Origin: Thomasclavelia ramosa DSM 1402
Lineage (GTDB): Bacteria; Bacillota_I; Bacilli_A; Erysipelotrichales; Coprobacillaceae
Direction of reading: 5' to 3'
NCBI RefSeq assembly: GCF_014131695.1
Contig: NZ_CP036346.1
Span: forward strand, 1,984,001 to 2,048,000
DNA length: 64,000 nucleotides
Shown here piece after piece: positions 10,301 through 17,723 of this stretch; the stretch's first letter is position 1; each line of letters opens with the position of its first letter. The notes beneath the pieces were generated by a model that saw nothing but the letters and a program-made list of their open reading frames with translations, searched no databases and was not told the origin of the DNA. A program made the translations under genes and the position numbers.

Positions 10301-12588
10301 AAGAAAAAAACTCTTAAACTTATCCATGAAACTTTTCCTTTTAATGAATAATAACGAATCGTAGCTTCACTACCACTTATTGGGTTTTGATAAGCTTGAT
10401 CAAATAAACTAATAAATTCATTTTGATCATCCGGATGTACAAATTCAATTATTCTATCTCGAATATTTTCAAAATCCGCTGGATTAATTTTAGTAATATG
10501 ATAAAAAATATCATTTACTTTAATTATCGATATTTTATCCTCTGAAACTTGATAAAAAGCAATCCCGCCTAAAATATTATTTAACATTGCTTCACTTGAT
10601 ATATCATTAATAAAAATATCTTGTAATCTAACTTGATCAACCTGCTTTAACATTATCCCTCGATAATCAACAAGGTCAGAATTACTGATAATAGCTTCAA
10701 ATTCCTGAACTGATAAAGGAGGATAAAAATAATATCCTTGACCATAGATACAGCCTAATTCATTCAACAAATCAATTTGCTGTTTTGTCTCCACACCTTC
10801 TGCGATTACTCGTAAACCCATCAATTTAGCCATTTTTACAATTGCCTCTAAAATTCCAATCCCACGCCCAATACTGTCTTCACGTAATTCGAGAAATTTC
10901 ATATCAATTTTTAAAATATCAACATTTACATCTTTAAGCATATTCAATGAAGAATAACCACTTCCAAAATCATCCATTAGTACAGTAAATCCAGCTAGTC
11001 TAAAATCATCTACCACTTTTGAAATAATTTCATAATCACTCGCATATGAGCTCTCAGTAATCTCAATTTCAATTAAATTTACAGGTAGTTTATATTCAGC
11101 TACGAGTTCTTTAAATGTTTTTACTACATCAATTGCATAAATATCTGTTCTAGAAACATTAACGGATACTGGTACACCTTGATTTCCTTGATCAAGCCAA
11201 TTACTCAACAAACGGCAAGTTTCTTGCCAGACAAATAAATCCAAATTTACAATAAATCCATTTTTTTCTAAAATAAAAACAAAATCCCCTGGTGAAATTA
11301 TTCCCTTGGTTGGATGATTCCATCGCACTAATGCTTCAACACCTACAATTTTTCCATTCAACATATTACATTTTGGTTGGAAATATACCATAAATTCATG
11401 GTTATAAAGGGCTTGTTGGGTATCCATTAAAATACTTTGGCTATATTCAAAATCTTGTCTTATATTGCTGTCATAGTAAGCAATTTGTTTTGTATAATTT
11501 TCTTTTATTGAACTTAAAGCGATTAAAGCCCGATCATACATTGCTGCAACGTATTCACCATCAATTACAATATAAATTCCAAATTTTGGAAAGAAACCTG
11601 GATTAACAGTTACTACTTTTATATGGGCGATTAAATCAGTCAATAATTTATCAATCAATGGTCGTTCATTTGGCATAATGACAACAAAATCATCACCACC
11701 AAAATATCCTGCTACTGTTTTAAATTCATTTTGTATCTTTTGTAATTCTAGGCCAATTTGCCCTAATATTTTATTTCCCATTTGACGACCATACCAGTCA
11801 TTAAATAATTTAAAATGCTCAATATCTATCGCAATCAAACAATAGTTATCATTACCTCCTTCTTCTAATAAAAATCTTGCCGCTTTCAAAAAACTATGCT
11901 CATTTAATAAACCGGTTGTTTGATCATATTCCTTATAGTTTGTACTTTCAACATTTATCGGAGTTAATCCCCCATCTTGAAAAAGGCACATGTAAACAGT
12001 ATCACTAAATTGTCCTTTACTTATTGCAATCAAAATACCATTGATCCAACTGTATTCACCATTATTTAAAAGTCTCCTAAACCTTCCCATAACTGGCTTA
12101 AAATCCCCATGATTATTTTTCATTTTATTAAATAACTGCAAAAAATCATTTTGATCATGTGGATGAATAATTTTCTGAGCGATTTCTCTGATTCGCTTAC
12201 TAAAACTACCTGATAATGCTGGAATAATATATTTATCTTTACGATAAAATAAAATATTATAAGTATCTCTTGTAAGATTAATTTCTACTAATTCATCATA
12301 TAATGCTGATTCTAATACAGGACTTACAGAATTAATATTTACTCTTTCAAGTGTATAAATATAGCTGGCTTGATCATTGATTATAAAGTCCTCTTTGATA
12401 ACTTTAAAATCTGTCTTTTGAATTGTATGATAAGATACTTTATTTATCTCATTTATTACAGCATCCCCTAGTTTTGTTTTATAACCAATTTTTTCTTCAT
12501 TAAATAAATTTTGATAAAAATCATTCATGTAGACTAGTTTATTATGACAATCAATGATACATACTGCTTTAGCACTAAGACTTACCAT
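7291..12588 (-). CDS. Multi-PAS c-di-GMP protein (PAS2-GGDEF-EAL-PAS7-GGDEF)
   Basis: A very large 1765-residue cytosolic protein; I see no signal peptide or membrane helix. Two N-terminal PAS-like units (about 1-60 and 100-205) precede a GGDEF domain with the variant GGDDF (about 220-385). A complete EAL domain follows (about 395-645), with EALVRW, SVNVSR, EITES, DDFGSGYSS, LKID, AEGVET and GQGYYF all present, so phosphodiesterase activity is expected. Seven more PAS/PAC units follow, each ending in a DVT/NITE-like turn, then a second GGDEF with canonical GGDEF and HDGLTGLYNR (about 1595-1765). It probably makes and breaks c-di-GMP in response to several signals. AGGTG precedes the ATG. The gene is monocistronic. 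The exact PAS count needs a profile search. Confidence 0.92.
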   Translation of the reverse strand: MVSLSAKAVCIIDCHNKLVYMNDFYQNLFNEEKIGYKTKLGDAVINEINKVSYHTIQKTDFKVIKEDFIINDQASYIYTLERVNINSVSPVLESALYDELVEINLTRDTYNILFYRKDKYIIPALSGSFSKRIREIAQKIIHPHDQNDFLQLFNKMKNNHGDFKPVMGRFRRLLNNGEYSWINGILIAISKGQFSDTVYMCLFQDGGLTPINVESTNYKEYDQTTGLLNEHSFLKAARFLLEEGGNDNYCLIAIDIEHFKLFNDWYGRQMGNKILGQIGLELQKIQNEFKTVAGYFGGDDFVVIMPNERPLIDKLLTDLIAHIKVVTVNPGFFPKFGIYIVIDGEYVAAMYDRALIALSSIKENYTKQIAYYDSNIRQDFEYSQSILMDTQQALYNHEFMVYFQPKCNMLNGKIVGVEALVRWNHPTKGIISPGDFVFILEKNGFIVNLDLFVWQETCRLLSNWLDQGNQGVPVSVNVSRTDIYAIDVVKTFKELVAEYKLPVNLIEIEITESSYASDYEIISKVVDDFRLAGFTVLMDDFGSGYSSLNMLKDVNVDILKIDMKFLELREDSIGRGIGILEAIVKMAKLMGLRVIAEGVETKQQIDLLNELGCIYGQGYYFYPPLSVQEFEAIISNSDLVDYRGIMLKQVDQVRLQDIFINDISSEAMLNNILGGIAFYQVSEDKISIIKVNDIFYHITKINPADFENIRDRIIEFVHPDDQNEFISLFDQAYQNPISGSEATIRYYSLKGKVSWISLRVFFLRKQDKSLIFYGAMNDVTKNNLQEQELKASKQTINQLLGFPEDTAVEDYLNYQDSQTAVSMFSKVVPAGILGCYRTKELPIYFINREMLSLLNLTTMEEFNLFCKGQIINIIHPEDHQTVYAAIGLEEDEGFEYTVRYRIMKKDQTWLWVQEKGRIVKAKDGLLAYICAIVDINETMSSKIELEKINQQLIKQKQQLSFLNECTLGGYFHCKNNSQLEFDYLSESFLNIVGFSQVEIITSYNNQLVQLIHPDDRHKITDKLTGKSTSINLMYRINSSTGYMWVTNQLELVAHQGNLIWRGIVINITERVELKNHLEAVVNNSPGDIFMMTPNHIEFFSSNLSTSLGYCKEEYCQLTKRSYDLIDKRDIDYVNEAFEAAYREKRPLDVIYRVQHKNGSIAYIQMIASYYEDKAGRPYFYGDFINITEVVNARKNNQLVIDNTMTVVFLIRLRDAPPNFENPEINMISIGILEKYGYTKQSCIEAMKKGGNCGLINKNDYAAIKDDYIKAVDNKEDYNAIYRFELEQTTLWMDSKTKYLNTENGYRTYLCVLNDVTSMKQKEEEIWLSSQILDRVIKMANLNIWQYDYQTKQLILMNLERDSFIYQILDLPRNEDIIIDNYLNKINNIEVMNEQTKEKIREQLIAQTVQNKFSYELPLTLNSKIIWIKVVGETIYDYGDRPLKLVGYFKDVTLEKSSFQKYLENAKTLEALQEKSFYELSINLSQNRIINTNIQEDDLSFINSSYSSYINSITEKIIQKEYQDKVKEVLGLEAILTRYQQGTTTNSVVYKRYVDGEYYWMEATYHIFDLQENKDIFCYLYVIDIDKQKRQELALKNKAEHDGLTGLYNRSKAINEINQILLSNEMTCGALLMLDMNDFKEINDNYGHAIGDKIITKTAKRLKEMFRNDDILCRLGGDEFMILCRNIDEISIRMKLEDVTRQMKIPYLIEEYQIMAPLSIGFVMIPLYGTTFNNLYKKADIALYKAKQDGLASYRMYHDDMNKKAL

Positions 12589-12709
12589 ACATAATTACAC
12601 CTACTTTCTCTTTATAACATTTAGGATATTTTACCATATTCTAAGTAATTAGTAGAGAAATTCTGTTAAATTCATCATCATTAGTTAATAATTCAACTGG
12701 TGATAAAAT

Positions 12710-13270
12710 ATGTTTTATCTATTTAATCTTTTTTTAGGTTTTATTTTTGTTTATCTTGATTTCAATAATATAGATAGCTGCTTGATTAAATATCTAACTA
12801 TTTTTAATAATTTTCTTTACCTACTCGTTAAATCTGTAAATAAAACAGCTCTTCTAGCAAGTCTATTCACCTGCATTGCTGACTACTTTTTACTTTTCAC
12901 TAATAATCAGCTTGCTGGAGTACTATGCTTTATCATTGTTCAAAGCAACTACATGAAGCTTTTAGATCAATATACTTTTTTTCCTTTTGTCACAATACTC
13001 TTATGGCCTGTTAATCCTCTTATTGCTTTAGCGTCAAATTATGCATTACTAAGTTTACACAATCTTTATTACAGTTTTAAATCACGATATCAATCAAAAC
13101 ATCAATATTATTTATTTATAGCAATTTTTCTTTTATTATGTTGTGATTTTTTTGTTGCACTTACTAATATCAATCTACCGGTCCCTGCTGTATTTAGAAT
13201 TTTGATTTGGATTTTATACTTACCTAGTCAGTTATTCTTCAGTGCTAGTCAAATTATTTCAGAAAAATAG
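12710..13270 (+). CDS. Polytopic membrane protein, possibly YhhN/TMEM86-like
   Basis: A 186-residue protein made almost wholly of hydrophobic helices, perhaps six to seven. The segment SLFTCIADYFLLFTNNQLAG followed by a further helix, and the C-terminal LLCCDFFVALTN with ILYLPSQLFF, recall the lysoplasmalogenase-like YhhN family, which has an acidic residue at the end of the second conserved helix and a late Y-x-x-Q. The similarity is weak and I would not assign the activity. GGTGATAAA before the ATG serves as a modest ribosome binding site. It precedes a tRNA gene with its own promoter. Confidence 0.6.
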   Translation: MFYLFNLFLGFIFVYLDFNNIDSCLIKYLTIFNNFLYLLVKSVNKTALLASLFTCIADYFLLFTNNQLAGVLCFIIVQSNYMKLLDQYTFFPFVTILLWPVNPLIALASNYALLSLHNLYYSFKSRYQSKHQYYLFIAIFLLLCCDFFVALTNINLPVPAVFRILIWILYLPSQLFFSASQIISEK

Positions 13271-13303
13271 TTTTTTAATATTTATTTTTTAGAGTAATGA
13301 TGA

Positions 13304-13309
13304 TATAAT
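13304..13309 (+). promoter_or_regulatory. -10 box of the tRNA-Arg promoter
   Basis: A perfect TATAAT ends 11 bases before the tRNA 5' end. No clear -35 hexamer is visible 17 bases upstream (TTTATT). Confidence 0.6.
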
Positions 13310-13320
13310 CATCAAGTACT

Positions 13321-13395
13321 GTCCTCATAGTGAAATGGATATCACGTAACCCTCCGGAGGTTAAGTTGTAGGTTCGATTCCTACTGAGGATGCCA
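13321..13395 (+). tRNA. tRNA-Arg (anticodon CCG)
   Basis: A 75-base cloverleaf with an encoded CCA end. The acceptor GTCCTCA pairs with TGAGGAT (first pair G-U). The anticodon stem TAACC/GGTTA encloses CTCCGGA with CCG at the anticodon positions. The T arm is GTAGG-TTCGATT-CCTAC. It reads the Arg codon CGG, which should be rare in so AT-rich a genome. A terminator follows 10 bases later, so it is a single-gene unit. Confidence 0.95.
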
Positions 13396-13405
13396 TGAAG
13401 TCTAT

Positions 13406-13431
13406 AAACCGCTTTCTAGAGCGGTTTTTAT
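13406..13431 (+). terminator. Terminator of tRNA-Arg
   Basis: AAACCGCT and AGCGGTTT pair around TTCTAG and are followed by TTATTTTA. It lies directly after the tRNA. Confidence 0.85.
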
Positions 13432-13544
13432 TTTATCCAAAATAATAAATATATTTTCAAATCTAGAAAAAAGACCCATTCAATAAATATCATACTATAA
13501 CATAAAATTAAACAGACAAATATGATTTTGATAAGGAGAATATT

Positions 13545-14018
13545 ATGAGAAGAAAAGATAGAGAGATTACAGATTTTAATGAAATCATTAACATTATTAA
13601 AAAATGTGATGTTTGTAGAATTGCCTTAAATGATAAAGATTTTCCCTATATTGTTCCACTCAACTTTGGATTGGATATCCAGGGAAAAGAAGTATATTTA
13701 TATTTTCATTGTGCCATGGAAGGAAAAAAATTAGACTTGATTGCGAAAGATAACCGTGTAACATTTGAAATGGATTGTGATCACAATTTTATTCTTTATG
13801 AAGAAAGAATGAGCTGCACAATGGGATATGAAAGTGTTATTGGTCATGGTGTTATTGAAACTGTTCCCGACGAGAATAAATATGAATCATTAAAGATTCT
13901 AATGCGACAATATCATGCCGAAGATTTTAAATTTAATACCGATATGATGAGGGTTACAACTGTATTAAAAATGACAGTAATAGACATGGTTGGAAAAAGA
14001 AGAAATAATATACATTAA
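13545..14018 (+). CDS. Pyridoxamine 5'-phosphate oxidase-fold flavoprotein, NimA-like
   Basis: A 157-residue FMN-binding split-barrel protein. The N-terminal MRRKDREITD, then CRIALNDKDFPYIVPLNFG and YFHCAMEGKKLDLI, are typical of the Nim/pyridoxamine-oxidase-related family, and a conserved GHGVIETV strand follows. Members are linked to 5-nitroimidazole reduction and resistance, but most chromosomal homologues are housekeeping reductases of unknown substrate. AAGGAG lies before the ATG. It has no obvious operon partner and ends at an AT-rich hairpin. Presence alone does not establish resistance. Confidence 0.85.
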   Translation: MRRKDREITDFNEIINIIKKCDVCRIALNDKDFPYIVPLNFGLDIQGKEVYLYFHCAMEGKKLDLIAKDNRVTFEMDCDHNFILYEERMSCTMGYESVIGHGVIETVPDENKYESLKILMRQYHAEDFKFNTDMMRVTTVLKMTVIDMVGKRRNNIH

Positions 14019-14045
14019 AATAATAGAAAAATATAGAATTCAAAA

Positions 14046-14079
14046 AGTATAAGTTAAAATAGTAAACTTATACTCTTTT
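14046..14079 (+). terminator. AT-rich terminator after the Nim-like gene
   Basis: AGTATAAGTT (14046-14055) pairs with AACTTATACT (14065-14074) and is followed by CTTTTACTTT. The AT-rich stem makes it a moderate call. Confidence 0.55.
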
Positions 14080-14108
14080 ACTTTGCTTGATAATAAATTT
14101 TCACCTAT

Positions 14109-14150
14109 AAAAAAACTGAAAAGTTGTAGCATAGCTACAATCCTTCAGCT
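14109..14150 (-). terminator. Terminator of uppP
   Basis: On the minus strand AGCTGAA, a short mismatch and TTGTAGC pair with GCTACAA and TTCAG, followed by seven T residues. It begins directly after the uppP stop codon. Confidence 0.8.
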
Positions 14151-14151
14151 T

Positions 14152-14976
14152 TTAAAATACCATAAAATATATTAAAACAATAATTCCTAAAATGATTCGA
14201 TACCAGCCAAATGCTTTGAAATCATGTTTTTTAATATAGCTCATTAAAAATTTGATCGTTAACATACTGACCACAAAAGCTACTAGCATTCCAATCACTA
14301 ATAATAACAATTCTGCTGTTGTAAAAGCAAAACCAAATTTAACTAATTTCAATAAACTGGCTCCAAACATTACTGGAATTGCTAAAAAGAAAGTGAATTC
14401 TGCTGCAACAGTTCGACTAACTCCAATCAATAAAGCCCCAACGATCGTTGCTCCTGAGCGTGATGTACCAGGAAATACCGCAGCAATCAATTGAAAGATT
14501 CCAATGATCAAGGCTGTATTATAAGTAATTTCACTTAATGAATTGATTTTTGTTTCTTTACCTTTGTTGTAATTTTCAATGAAAATAAACAGAACCCCAA
14601 AAACAATCAATGCAATTGCAACTGTCAAAGGATTGTAAAACAACTCATTTAATTGATCATCAAACAAAAGACCTACTACAGCTGCTGGAAGGCATGCAAA
14701 AATAATTTTAAACCACATTGAAAAAGTATCCTTCTTTATTCTCCATCTATTTTTATAATCAAAAGGTATCAACTTTTTCCAATAAAGTACAACTACTGCC
14801 AAAATTGCTCCTAGCTGAATTACAACTAGAAACATTTCTAAAAAATCAGCACTAACATTTAATTTAATAAATTCATCAACTAGAATCATATGTCCAGTAC
14901 TACTAATTGGTAGCCATTCAGTAATACCTTCAACAATTCCTAAAATAATAACTTTAATTAATTCAATAATTTCCAT
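14152..14976 (-). CDS. uppP: Undecaprenyl-diphosphatase (UppP/BacA)
   Basis: A 274-residue polytopic membrane enzyme that dephosphorylates undecaprenyl diphosphate to recycle the lipid carrier of cell-wall synthesis. The signatures [17 protein letters not shown] near residue 20 and [10 protein letters not shown] near 170 are both intact, including the catalytic Glu, Ser and Arg residues. About eight membrane helices are visible. I start at ATG 14976-14974 because GGTGGAGGAG sits just upstream, whereas the longer TTG frame overlaps that site. Overproduction of this family is associated with bacitracin tolerance. The gene stands alone. Confidence 0.95.
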   Translation of the reverse strand: MEIIELIKVIILGIVEGITEWLPISSTGHMILVDEFIKLNVSADFLEMFLVVIQLGAILAVVVLYWKKLIPFDYKNRWRIKKDTFSMWFKIIFACLPAAVVGLLFDDQLNELFYNPLTVAIALIVFGVLFIFIENYNKGKETKINSLSEITYNTALIIGIFQLIAAVFPGTSRSGATIVGALLIGVSRTVAAEFTFFLAIPVMFGASLLKLVKFGFAFTTAELLLLVIGMLVAFVVSMLTIKFLMSYIKKHDFKAFGWYRIILGIIVLIYFMVF

Positions 14977-15089
14977 ACTCTCCTCCACCAATTATACTAG
15001 TGCATTATAGCACTATCTTAACTAAATTACATTAAATATATTCTTAAGATTTTATTAATATGATAGAATATACGCAGAGGAAAAATGAA

Positions 15090-15497
15090 ATGAAAAGAAA
15101 TGTAAACATAATTGTCGTATTTAATCAAAATAAATCAAAAGTATTAATGTGTAAAAGAAAAAAAGCTCCTTTTAAAGGACTCTATAATTTTGTCGGAGGA
15201 AAAATCGAGCCAAATGAAGATCATCTTCAGGCAGCATATCGTGAATTAGCCGAGGAAACTAATATATCTAAAACAGATATTGAACTGATCCATTTTATGG
15301 ATTTTACCTATTACCTTGATGATACTCTTCTAGAAACATATATTGGTACCCTTTCAACCAATGTTGATATTCACGGTGAAGAAAATCAGTTAGCCTGGAT
15401 CAAGCTAACTGATGATTTTAAAGATCTTAATCGTTTTGCAGGAAATGGTAATATTTACCATATTCTCAAAGAAATATCACTAATGATGCCGTTCTAA
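15090..15497 (+). CDS. Nudix hydrolase
   Basis: A 135-residue pyrophosphohydrolase, probably acting on nucleoside diphosphate derivatives such as oxidised dNTPs or Ap4A-like compounds. The Nudix box is complete: GGKIEPNEDHLQAAYRELAEETNI contributes the G-x5-E-x7-REL-x-EE pattern. It closely resembles the MutT/8-oxo-dGTPase style Nudix proteins of Firmicutes. AGAGGAAA before ATG 15090 supports this start over the in-frame ATG at 15060, which has no ribosome binding site. Its last 18 bases overlap the convergent YitT gene. Confidence 0.88.
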   Translation: MKRNVNIIVVFNQNKSKVLMCKRKKAPFKGLYNFVGGKIEPNEDHLQAAYRELAEETNISKTDIELIHFMDFTYYLDDTLLETYIGTLSTNVDIHGEENQLAWIKLTDDFKDLNRFAGNGNIYHILKEISLMMPF

Positions 15498-16328
15498 TGT
15501 ATATCCTCGGCCACTAACTTCATCAACCGTTGCTACTACCATAAATGCAACAGGATCAATTAATTTAATCTGTTCTTTGATTTTGGTTAATTTAACCGGT
15601 GGAATAATTGTTAATAAGGTTTTAGTGTCAGTCTCATTAAAACCTTTTTGACTATATAAAGAAGTTACCCCAGCATCCGCTTCTTCAATAATCATTTTTT
15701 TGATCATTTCATGGCAGTCGCTAATTACTACTAATTGAACCATCTTAGAACCTTTTGTTAAAGTTTTATTCAACATAAATGATGTTACAAAAACAAGAAC
15801 AATACTGTATAAGATTTTAGTTGGATTACTGAAGGTTGCTTGCATACATAAGATAATAAAATCAAATACGTTAACCATAATGAATACTGGAATTCCTAAT
15901 TTTCTATTCAAGATAATCGCAATAATATCCATACCTCCAGATGATGCATCTGAACGGATCATTAATCCTACCCCAATTCCAACTAAGCAGCCTGCTAAAA
16001 CGACTGCTAATAAAGTATCTTGACAATAATTATGGAAAATTGCATTGGTATTGAAAAATTCTAGCAAAACAGGAAAAGCAAATGTTGATATAAGTGTAGA
16101 TAAAGCAAATTTTTTACCAATAAAAAATAATCCTAATAAAAATAATAAAACATTAATGATTCCTACGATAAGTGAAATATTTATCCCAGTATAATGATTA
16201 GTAACGATTCCTAGACCAGTTACTCCTCCAGAAATTAATTGATTTTCTAAAACCAGAGTACTTACCGCAAAAGCTACAAAAACATTTCCTAATATAATAG
16301 TTCCGATTCTTAATAATTTTCCTTTCAT
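15480..16328 (-). CDS. YitT family membrane protein (DUF161-DUF2179)
   Basis: A 282-residue membrane protein. About five or six hydrophobic helices (including LISGGVTGLGIV and SDASSGGMDIIAIILN, typical of DUF161) precede a soluble C-terminal DUF2179-type domain of about 85 residues ending VATVDEVSGRGYTL. The family is widespread in Firmicutes and its transported substrate is unknown. GAGGTGATAAT precedes the ATG. It diverges from the Crp/Fnr regulator with about 85 bases between the two start codons, so shared control is possible. Confidence 0.9.
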   Translation of the reverse strand: MKGKLLRIGTIILGNVFVAFAVSTLVLENQLISGGVTGLGIVTNHYTGINISLIVGIINVLLFLLGLFFIGKKFALSTLISTFAFPVLLEFFNTNAIFHNYCQDTLLAVVLAGCLVGIGVGLMIRSDASSGGMDIIAIILNRKLGIPVFIMVNVFDFIILCMQATFSNPTKILYSIVLVFVTSFMLNKTLTKGSKMVQLVVISDCHEMIKKMIIEEADAGVTSLYSQKGFNETDTKTLLTIIPPVKLTKIKEQIKLIDPVAFMVVATVDEVSGRGYTLERHH

Positions 16329-16362
16329 ATTATCACCTCGGGGTATAAGATAGCATAATTAT

Positions 16363-16391
16363 TTACCAAAGAATGTAACATATGCTACAAT
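16363..16391 (+). promoter_or_regulatory. Promoter of the Crp/Fnr gene with overlapping palindrome
   Basis: TTACCA (16363-16368) and TACAAT (16386-16391) are 17 bases apart. The near-palindrome TGTAACATATGCTACA overlaps the spacer and -10 box and contains the 12-mer TAACATATGCTA (16376-16387), also found at 6764-6775. Its position suggests autoregulation by the adjacent Crp/Fnr protein. Confidence 0.6.
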
Positions 16392-16413
16392 TAAGAAAAA
16401 AGGTGGAAAAAAT

Positions 16414-17025
16414 ATGAAAATAGCAGAAAATCTCTTTAATTACTTTAAAAATACAGGTACATTGATCAAATATCAGCCCAACGATATTATCTATATGCAA
16501 GAAGATTCAAGCAACAATCTTTATTTGATTTTAAAAGGACGTGTTCGTGTTTATTTAATTTCAAAAGACGGACAAGAAATCACTTTAGATATCATCGATA
16601 AAGGAAGAATCTTTGGCGAATCTTCATTTTTATTAAACACTTCAAGACCAGTTTGTGTTAGTGCTATTGATGAAGTTGAATTGATCTCTTGTAATCTTGA
16701 AAATTTGTATCCTGCCATTTTAGAATCAAAAGAACTAACTATAGCAATCATGCAGCTCTTATCTTCAACTAATGATCATCTTACTAACCAAGTAAAAAAA
16801 GCATATTTTTATAACCGCCATGAAAAAATTGCTGCTTTTTTATTAGAACAAAAGAAAAAGACTATCTCATACACACATGAAGAAATAGCCTCTTTAACAG
16901 GACTTAATCGCGTTACTGTTACTAAAATTCTCAATGATTTTTATCAAAAGGGCTGGATCGACCTAGCCTATCGTAAAATCATTATTGTTGACCATGATGA
17001 GTTAAGCAATTATCTAGATAAATAA
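16414..17025 (+). CDS. Crp/Fnr family transcriptional regulator
   Basis: A 203-residue two-domain regulator. Residues about 20-110 form a cyclic-nucleotide-binding-type beta roll (LILKGRVRVYLISKDGQEITLDII, GRIFGESSFLLN). Residues about 140-200 form a winged helix-turn-helix (THEEIASLTGLNRVTVTKILNDFYQKGWI). There is no N-terminal cysteine cluster of the Fnr type, so an oxygen-sensing Fe-S cluster is unlikely and the ligand is unknown. AAAGGTGG precedes the ATG. Its promoter carries a family-like palindrome. The 3' end overlaps the convergent phosphatase gene by 16 bases. Confidence 0.9.
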   Translation: MKIAENLFNYFKNTGTLIKYQPNDIIYMQEDSSNNLYLILKGRVRVYLISKDGQEITLDIIDKGRIFGESSFLLNTSRPVCVSAIDEVELISCNLENLYPAILESKELTIAIMQLLSSTNDHLTNQVKKAYFYNRHEKIAAFLLEQKKKTISYTHEEIASLTGLNRVTVTKILNDFYQKGWIDLAYRKIIIVDHDELSNYLDK

Positions 17026-17546
17026 TCATATTTAAGCAATTGGCAATTTTCCGTTTGATAATAAAAAATATCATCGTTGCTCATCTCATTAAAATACGTA
17101 TTAATTGCCCGACAAACAGCACCATGACACACTAATAAAACATTACTTTTGGTTGCCTGTTCTTTGATTTCACCAAGAAATTCATAGACCCGCTTGCATA
17201 ATTCAATAAACGATTCACCATTAGGATACCGTATTGCTAAATTATGTTTATTAGCAATAAAACCAGGATCATCACGATGTACCCCCTCATAGATACCAAA
17301 ATTAATTTCACTGATTCTCGGTTCAATAATCACTTCTAAACCTTCTACATTAGCATAGTCAGCAGTATCAATAGCACGTTGTAACGGTGATACATATAAA
17401 AAATCATATTTAATTGATTTTAATTGTCGACCCAATTCTTTGGCTTGTTCAATTCCATCTGTTGTCAAAGCGGCTGGACTAATTCCGCAAACTAAATTAT
17501 TAACATTATAATTTGTCTGTCCGTGTCTCGTTACATAAAGACTCAT
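17010..17546 (-). CDS. Histidine phosphatase family protein
   Basis: A 178-residue phosphatase of the phosphoglycerate mutase-like superfamily. It carries the catalytic LYVTRHGQTNYN at the N-terminus, a second Arg in SPLQRAIDTA, a Glu in INFGIYEG and the late His in LLVCHGAVCRAI. Members remove phosphate from small metabolites such as sugar phosphates or nucleotide precursors. I start at ATG 17546-17544 with AGGTGA upstream, because RHG then falls near residue 8 as in relatives; the longer frame would add 12 residues. It has no operon partner. Confidence 0.88.
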   Translation of the reverse strand: MSLYVTRHGQTNYNVNNLVCGISPAALTTDGIEQAKELGRQLKSIKYDFLYVSPLQRAIDTADYANVEGLEVIIEPRISEINFGIYEGVHRDDPGFIANKHNLAIRYPNGESFIELCKRVYEFLGEIKEQATKSNVLLVCHGAVCRAINTYFNEMSNDDIFYYQTENCQLLKYDYLSR

Positions 17547-17664
17547 TTCATTCACCTGCTTTACTTTTATCACTGTACTCACAATGATTTTTTCTTAACT
17601 AACGGTTATTCTACTACAAATAAGTCTCTTTATTCAACTAATTATAGTATATTCTTTTGATAAA

Positions 17665-17699
17665 ACAAAAGAAAAGACAAGGCCCTTGCTTCCTTGTCT
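17665..17699 (-). terminator. Terminator of the iron alcohol dehydrogenase
   Basis: AGACAAGG and CCTTGTCT pair around a 9-base loop and run into TTTCTTTTG on the minus strand, 25 bases past the dehydrogenase stop. Confidence 0.8.
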
Positions 17700-17723
17700 A
17701 AATCGCTAAAAAGTTTTTATTTT

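Noticed and set aside
13545-14018. Dedicated nitroimidazole resistance gene
   Set aside because: The protein belongs to the broader Nim-like flavoprotein family. There is no IS promoter or mobile context, so resistance cannot be claimed.
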